From assembly GCA_964058845.1 (NCBI GenBank), contig CAXKVR010000529.1, positions 1 to 23,542 on the forward strand: a DNA stretch of 23,542 bases, read 5' to 3'. This DNA comes from Carex sylvatica (lineage: Eukaryota; Streptophyta; Magnoliopsida; Poales; Cyperaceae). A program made the translations under genes and the position numbers. This document shows positions 19,641 to 23,542 of this stretch, piece after piece. A model generated the notes under the pieces. It saw nothing but the letters and a program-made list of their open reading frames with translations. It searched no databases and had not been told where the DNA came from. Each line of letters opens with the position of its first letter. Position 1 is the stretch's first letter.

Positions 19641-20035
19641 AAAAAAAAAAAGGACAAAAAAAAGACAAAAAAAAAGACAACAATATCTCAATACTGTAAA
19701 ATGACATATCGTAACTACAAATATATAAATTTCAAACTGTAATACACCACACAATCATAAAATTCACCGCAACCACAGTATTCAACACACAATATCAAGC
19801 ATAAGTATATCATTTAACATCCAAAATAGCATCAAACAAATTATAAAAACATACAACTTCTACATTAACAACCTCCTGTAAACATTGTTGGGATGAGTAA
19901 AAAGTCTCATAACAAGAACCACATGTTCTTTCGAAATATCTTCATGCATACGAATAAAATAAACAATGTAACAAATTAGATTTATTACAAAAAAAAATTA
20001 CAAAATAAACTTACAAGTTTTTTACCTGTGTGAAA
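19641..20035. other. Downstream flank of the Ulp1-like relic
   Basis: AT-rich, with A-runs and scattered TGTAAAAT motifs. On the minus strand this is downstream of the last exon I can recognise. More 3' exons may exist but I cannot support any. Confidence 0.35.
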
Positions 20036-20545
20036 ATCATAGGACTGTCTGTGATTATATTGTATACAAAACGCAAGACGAAGATAGCGCAGTCATGTGA
20101 TTTCTCTATCTGTTTTGGGCAGTTTTTTACAATCCACAACAACATCTTTCCAATCAGGTTTGGCTGAAAGTTAATTTCATATCAGCAATTAATAAAAACT
20201 TTACTTCTTAAACTTGTAGTTAATTGGCACAAGAAAGGAAAGCTAGTACAACAATACTGTAAAATATTGAGAAGGACAAAGTATAATAAAAAACACTCAC
20301 AAGTCCTCTAGGAAAGAAATTTTTTAAGCTAACTGATTGTGTGCCAATGATTCCATATATGCCCCTTCTTCCCCAGCAGATGTGTAGTAATGGATTTCCA
20401 TGGCAAGAACATCCACTACATAAAGAACCCAGTGATTTTTCTTGCAAATTAGAATGAAAAACCATCTTATTGTATCAAATTGAGGCCCAAATAATTGAGG
20501 GAGGGCCTCCAAGGCTGCATATGCAGTGTAACCATACATACAAGT
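20036..20545 (-). pseudogene. Ulp1-like (C48) cysteine protease fragment of transposon type
   Basis: Two exon-like blocks, 20545-20301 and 20163-20036, flank a 137-bp GT...AG intron. The first encodes ALEALPQLFGPQFDTIRWFF and then NHWVLYVVDVLAMEIHYYTSAG, the second CPKQIEKSHDCAIFVLRF. These are the His block and the Gln/Cys block of Ulp1 proteases, in the right order, as found in the proteases carried by plant MULE and CACTA transposons. The catalytic Asp, expected in a YYDSxG context, is Thr here. The first block meets a stop (after AHNQLA), while the splice to the second block works only from the neighbouring frame (KNFFPRGL), so a frameshift lies between. It is a broken gene rather than a host SUMO protease. 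Tandem repeats at 19.0-19.6 kb may be the end of the same element. Confidence 0.75.
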
Positions 20546-20939
20546 CTATATGAGACAAAATAACACACATTAAATAGTACTCAAGTATTTCAACAGCAAA
20601 AGTATAAAGATCAAATTAATAAAATAAAAAAGAAAATAATAAATTACATATAAATAAAAATTAATGAAAAACCATTTATCTTTTATAGGCGTCTCAAATT
20701 ACATGATATTCAGAACCATTTCAACCAACTGCAAAATCAAACGATCAAGATCATTCAAATCAAATCACTGATGTATCATGTAAAATTACTTCATATATCC
20801 AATAATATTAACTAATGTATTCTATGAAGATAATAGAAACAATGCTGTTAAATAGGATATCTAAACAATGAAATCAACAAATATATCTGTAAAAAATAAC
20901 ATATCGAATTGAGCTAAAAAAAGTAACATATCCGGGCCA
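20546..20939. other. Upstream flank of the Ulp1-like relic, no gene seen
   Basis: On the minus strand this should hold further 5' exons of the protease. I recognise none: it is AT-rich with stops in all frames. Confidence 0.35.
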
Positions 20940-21418
20940 TGCAATTAACTAATTTTGAATATAAATTGAGGCGATCAAAATACAGACCAATCTGATTTAA
21001 TTAAAAAATTCCCAAAACCTCTTCAATATTAATGTCAAAACTGATGGAAGAGTTCGGATCCAAGTTTAATATTTAAAGATGGTTCAGATATCGTCATTTA
21101 AAAAAAAAAAATACTAGCTCCAAATTTAAAATTTAAAAGTTAAAATAAAACCATATAATATGATTTTGATGACCATCAAAATAAAGTTGAAATATCATAA
21201 TTTCTAGACGTTAATTTTTCAACTTATTTATTTACATAAAAAGAAAATTAAAATATAATAATTTTGTATAAACACAGAGAAAAAATAACATAAATCACAT
21301 CTAATAATTTTATTTTAACATTTTTATTTAAAATTTTAAATTATTAACATTTTAAAAATAAAAATATGATAAAAGTACAAACAAATAGAGACAGTTTAAC
21401 TCTCTCCTCATATTTAAA
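20940..21418 (+). repeat. Dispersed AT-rich repeat, copy 2 (uninterrupted)
   Basis: Same direction and order as 15605-16850, without the hAT-type insertion (junction near 21295-21300) and without the 74-bp duplication. Its terminal part (about 21077-21418), read inverted, follows 17828-17970 closely (ACTTTTAT, TTATTTTT, GTTAAAATAAAA, TGTTATTTTCTCT-like blocks). It is therefore a member of the GAGGAGGGTTCAA-ended family plus conserved flank. Confidence 0.7.
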
Positions 21419-21700
21419 ATTATTCGAACTCTTGCCAAACTGTTATCGTTATGGCTCTTCAATTACGCTCATTTTGATTTGAAAATTTTATATTGTGAAA
21501 TTTAATTCTATTTTTAACACTTTTTTTTATTTTCATATCATGATATAATATAAAACAAATCATTATTCATTCACCCTATTTTTTTTTTTTTGCACATTTT
21601 TAAGTAGAGCTCAAATGTCCCATTCGTTTCCTGCCTTAAAATCTGAACTGCACATCTAAACTAGACCAGCGGCTCGGATCGAGACCTTTTGTTTCCAAAA
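21419..21700. other. Intergenic, no gene seen
   Basis: T-rich, with poly-T runs at 21520 and 21580. Nothing supported. Confidence 0.4.
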
Positions 21701-21925
21701 ACGCACGCGACTAATTGAGATGTTTCTCTCCATTTCTCATCTTTCCTTACCATCCAGTTCTCACCTTCCGACTGATAGCGACGCTCTTTCCTCCGCGCAA
21801 TACGGTCGTGGGCTCTCTCTCTCCTCCGCGTGATGCAGCTCTCTCTCCTCTCCCTTCCTACTTGGCAACTGGCTATGGTTCCAAGTTCTGTGGAGCCTTC
21901 ACTACCAGCATCTCCATTATCTGAG
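21701..21925 (+). other. Possible first exon of an unidentified gene
   Basis: Base composition changes to GC- and CT-rich, as in plant leaders, and the block ends at a strong donor, GAG|GTAAGC (21925). ATG at 21833 opens a short frame (MQLSLLSLPTWQLAM, VPSSVEPSLPASPLSE) that runs to that donor. A similar phrase, CTCCGCG, occurs twice. I cannot link it to the beta-amylase-like exon 1.3 kb downstream or to any protein family. Confidence 0.25.
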
Positions 21926-23221
21926 GTAAGCTGATTCTTAATAAATAGTTCAATAGAAGTATAGAACAGTCTTTTTAGTGAAAAAATGGCACCAGTAAAT
22001 TCTAATAATCTTCGTTACTTTGTGATTGAGGGCAATAAAGCTGTTTCCCATTATACATCTTTGTCATTTTTTTTAGTGATTAGTAGGGGCATCAAAAACA
22101 AAAGAGAGCCAATATGTTCAGTACTGTAATTATGTAATTGAGATGCTTGGTGCTGCAATTATGTTCACATTTGTAATTAAGCTTGATCTGTCACGGTTTG
22201 AAGGTATGTTCTGAGTATGTTATTTAAGCTATGCACTGTTGCAAATTGGGTACTCCTAAGTATAACAAAGCATGGAACTTCCTTTGCTTGTAAATACATT
22301 TTCTTGCATCAAGTCAGAATGTCATGCTTTTCAGCATCTTCATAAAACACTGAAATATTTCTTAAACTCACATTCTATTGGTATAACATGTTTCACTTAT
22401 AATAAAATTATAGTACATAGAAACATTTGGTTGAAAAACATTGTCAAGAAAGCAAGATATACTGATGATTTCTAAAATATACAAAGAAACCCTACAAAGA
22501 AAAATTCTATGAGTATCAGATCTTCACAAATCACAAGTCACAACTAAATCCATAAAGGATGGAAGAAGAATGATTTTGCTTCCAGTCTCTAATTCACTCT
22601 TTGCATTACCACTGCTTCTTTTGCACTTTATGATTCTTTTTCTCTCAGCCACTAAATCCTTACTGTCCCGAATCAAAAAAATTAGTAAGGAAAACTAATT
22701 TACAACAAATTAAGAATAGAAAAACTAACCAATTGAAATAACTCATAATCATTACCAACAAATTAAACAATATCCCATCCCTGACGCACAAGGAAAACAA
22801 AGAGTGAAATGAGTATTTTGCCTGAATAGGTCTTTCTTTCTTTCTATATGCATTAAATTGTTACTATATATACCAACAAATTAAACAAAACTTTCTGATT
22901 CAGATAGAACAGAACAGAACAGAGAGTTCACCTACCTTAACGGCAGGCATTCGATCATCCCTTTAATCTCTAGATTTTTAGCTTTCTGTGGTTATTTGCT
23001 GACTTTATTTGGATTGCTCTACTGGCCTTTTAATTTTGGTGTAGTTGTTTCCTATCATAAGCCAGACATACAGGCACTGATGTGTAGAATCATTCAATTA
23101 TCTGTTATATCATAATCTAATATGGGGTAGCACTATGGAGGACGTGCTTAATATCAAAATCCACATTGTAACACTAGTTACCTCATACCCAAAATTATTT
23201 TTCTTATTCATATCTTTTTAG
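21926..23221. other. Intergenic or intronic, no exon recognised
   Basis: AT-rich with T-runs. I searched the plus strand for the upstream beta-amylase motifs (such as the GPAGELRYPSYP region with the first catalytic Glu) and saw none. The frame at 22272-22475 has no domain. Confidence 0.4.
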
Positions 23222-23425
23222 ATTCCTTTGCTATATTGGTGGTATAAATCAGCCAGCCATGCTGAGCTTACGGCTGGGTTTTACAATTCAACAAATCGAG
23301 ATGGGTACTCACCTGTACTAGAGGTGTTAAAGAGGCATGGTGTGACTGTGAAGCTTGTATATTGCGGGCTCAATTCCCAGATCGACGGTGAGGTTTGTGC
23401 TGACTCTGAAGTTTTATGCTGGCAG
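23222..23425 (+). CDS. Beta-amylase-like internal exon (orphan in this window)
   Basis: One 204-bp, phase-0 exon (68 codons) between an acceptor (TTTTTAG ending at 23221) and a donor (CAG|GTAGCT, 23426). It encodes WWYKSASHAELTAGFYN, NRDGYSPVLEVLKRHG and ends SEVLCWQ. This is the conserved segment between the two catalytic glutamates of GH14 beta-amylases, which release maltose from starch; neither glutamate is in this exon. Compared with the family, SHAAELTAG has lost one Ala and DPEGL reads DSEVL. No upstream exon is seen for at least 1.3 kb and the window ends 117 bp after it, so an intact gene with a long intron, a pseudogene or a captured fragment all remain open. The subclass is uncertain, though KRHGVTVK is closer to BAM2/7/8-type than BAM1/3-type sequences as I remember them. 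Confidence 0.7.
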
Positions 23426-23542
23426 GTAGCTTACACATTGATGCATCTCTTTCTCTCTCCTTTTTTTTTTTTCTTAAAATCTCTCTCTCTCTGTGTCCCT
23501 CTACAGCACATACATGCATTTAATGTATGGGTAATGCTAGGT
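23426..23542 (+). other. Probable intron after the beta-amylase-like exon
   Basis: Begins with a donor and is CT/T-rich. An acceptor-like CTCTACAG ends at 23506, but the following bases do not encode the expected VLNxAW continuation. Confidence 0.35.

Noticed and set aside
21715..21924. Complete small gene of 69 residues
   Set aside because: The frame starts at a TTG and runs past a strong splice donor. If real, the block is only a first exon.

Overview
This is nuclear plant DNA. It is AT-rich, its genes have introns with plant-type GT/AG junctions, and it encodes two membrane receptor kinases, a beta-amylase-like exon, LINE and Ulp1-protease relics, and many small DNA transposons of the MULE and hAT types. 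I take it to be a flowering plant; the sequence does not let me name a species, and I found no bacterial, organellar or viral features.

Layout. 1-3100: a nested transposon cluster. An outer ~182-bp inverted repeat (1-601 with 2093-2274) carries a 410-bp foldback MITE in its left arm and two more foldback MITEs in its spacer, followed by a GC-rich hairpin block and a hAT-type MITE with perfect 8-bp target duplications. 3100-4220: relics, including the broken 3' end of a LINE ORF2. 4420-8882 (+): an intact seven-coding-exon receptor-like kinase (507 aa deduced) with an intron in its 5' leader and three upstream ORFs. 12699-9244 (-): an intact two-exon LRR receptor kinase (1043 aa deduced, LRR-XII type, non-RD kinase). 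The two genes converge, with candidate poly(A) signals only about 100 bp apart. 12.9-14.95 kb: another transposon cluster with two more foldback elements, a small inverted repeat and a 688-bp hAT-type element. 15.6-16.85 kb and 20.94-21.42 kb: two direct copies of one AT-rich repeat, the first interrupted by a second 688-bp hAT-type element. 17.83-18.72 kb: a foldback element, a compound microsatellite and two tandem repeats. 19.0-20.55 kb: subterminal-like tandem repeats and, on the minus strand, a damaged Ulp1-type protease gene of transposon origin. 23222-23425 (+): one beta-amylase-like exon without recognisable partner exons in the window.

Function. The two kinases are the only genes I would call intact. 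The first has almost no ectodomain and an RD kinase; the second has about 23 LRRs and a non-RD kinase, the architecture of immune pattern-recognition receptors such as EFR and Xa21. Nothing shows that they work together.

The most distinctive result is structural. Five foldback elements share an AACCGTT-type subterminal motif. In the four with both ends readable it lies 81-83 bp from each end, and it places the right end of the fifth. In one case the opposite arm of the host inverted repeat preserves the empty target site inside this same window.
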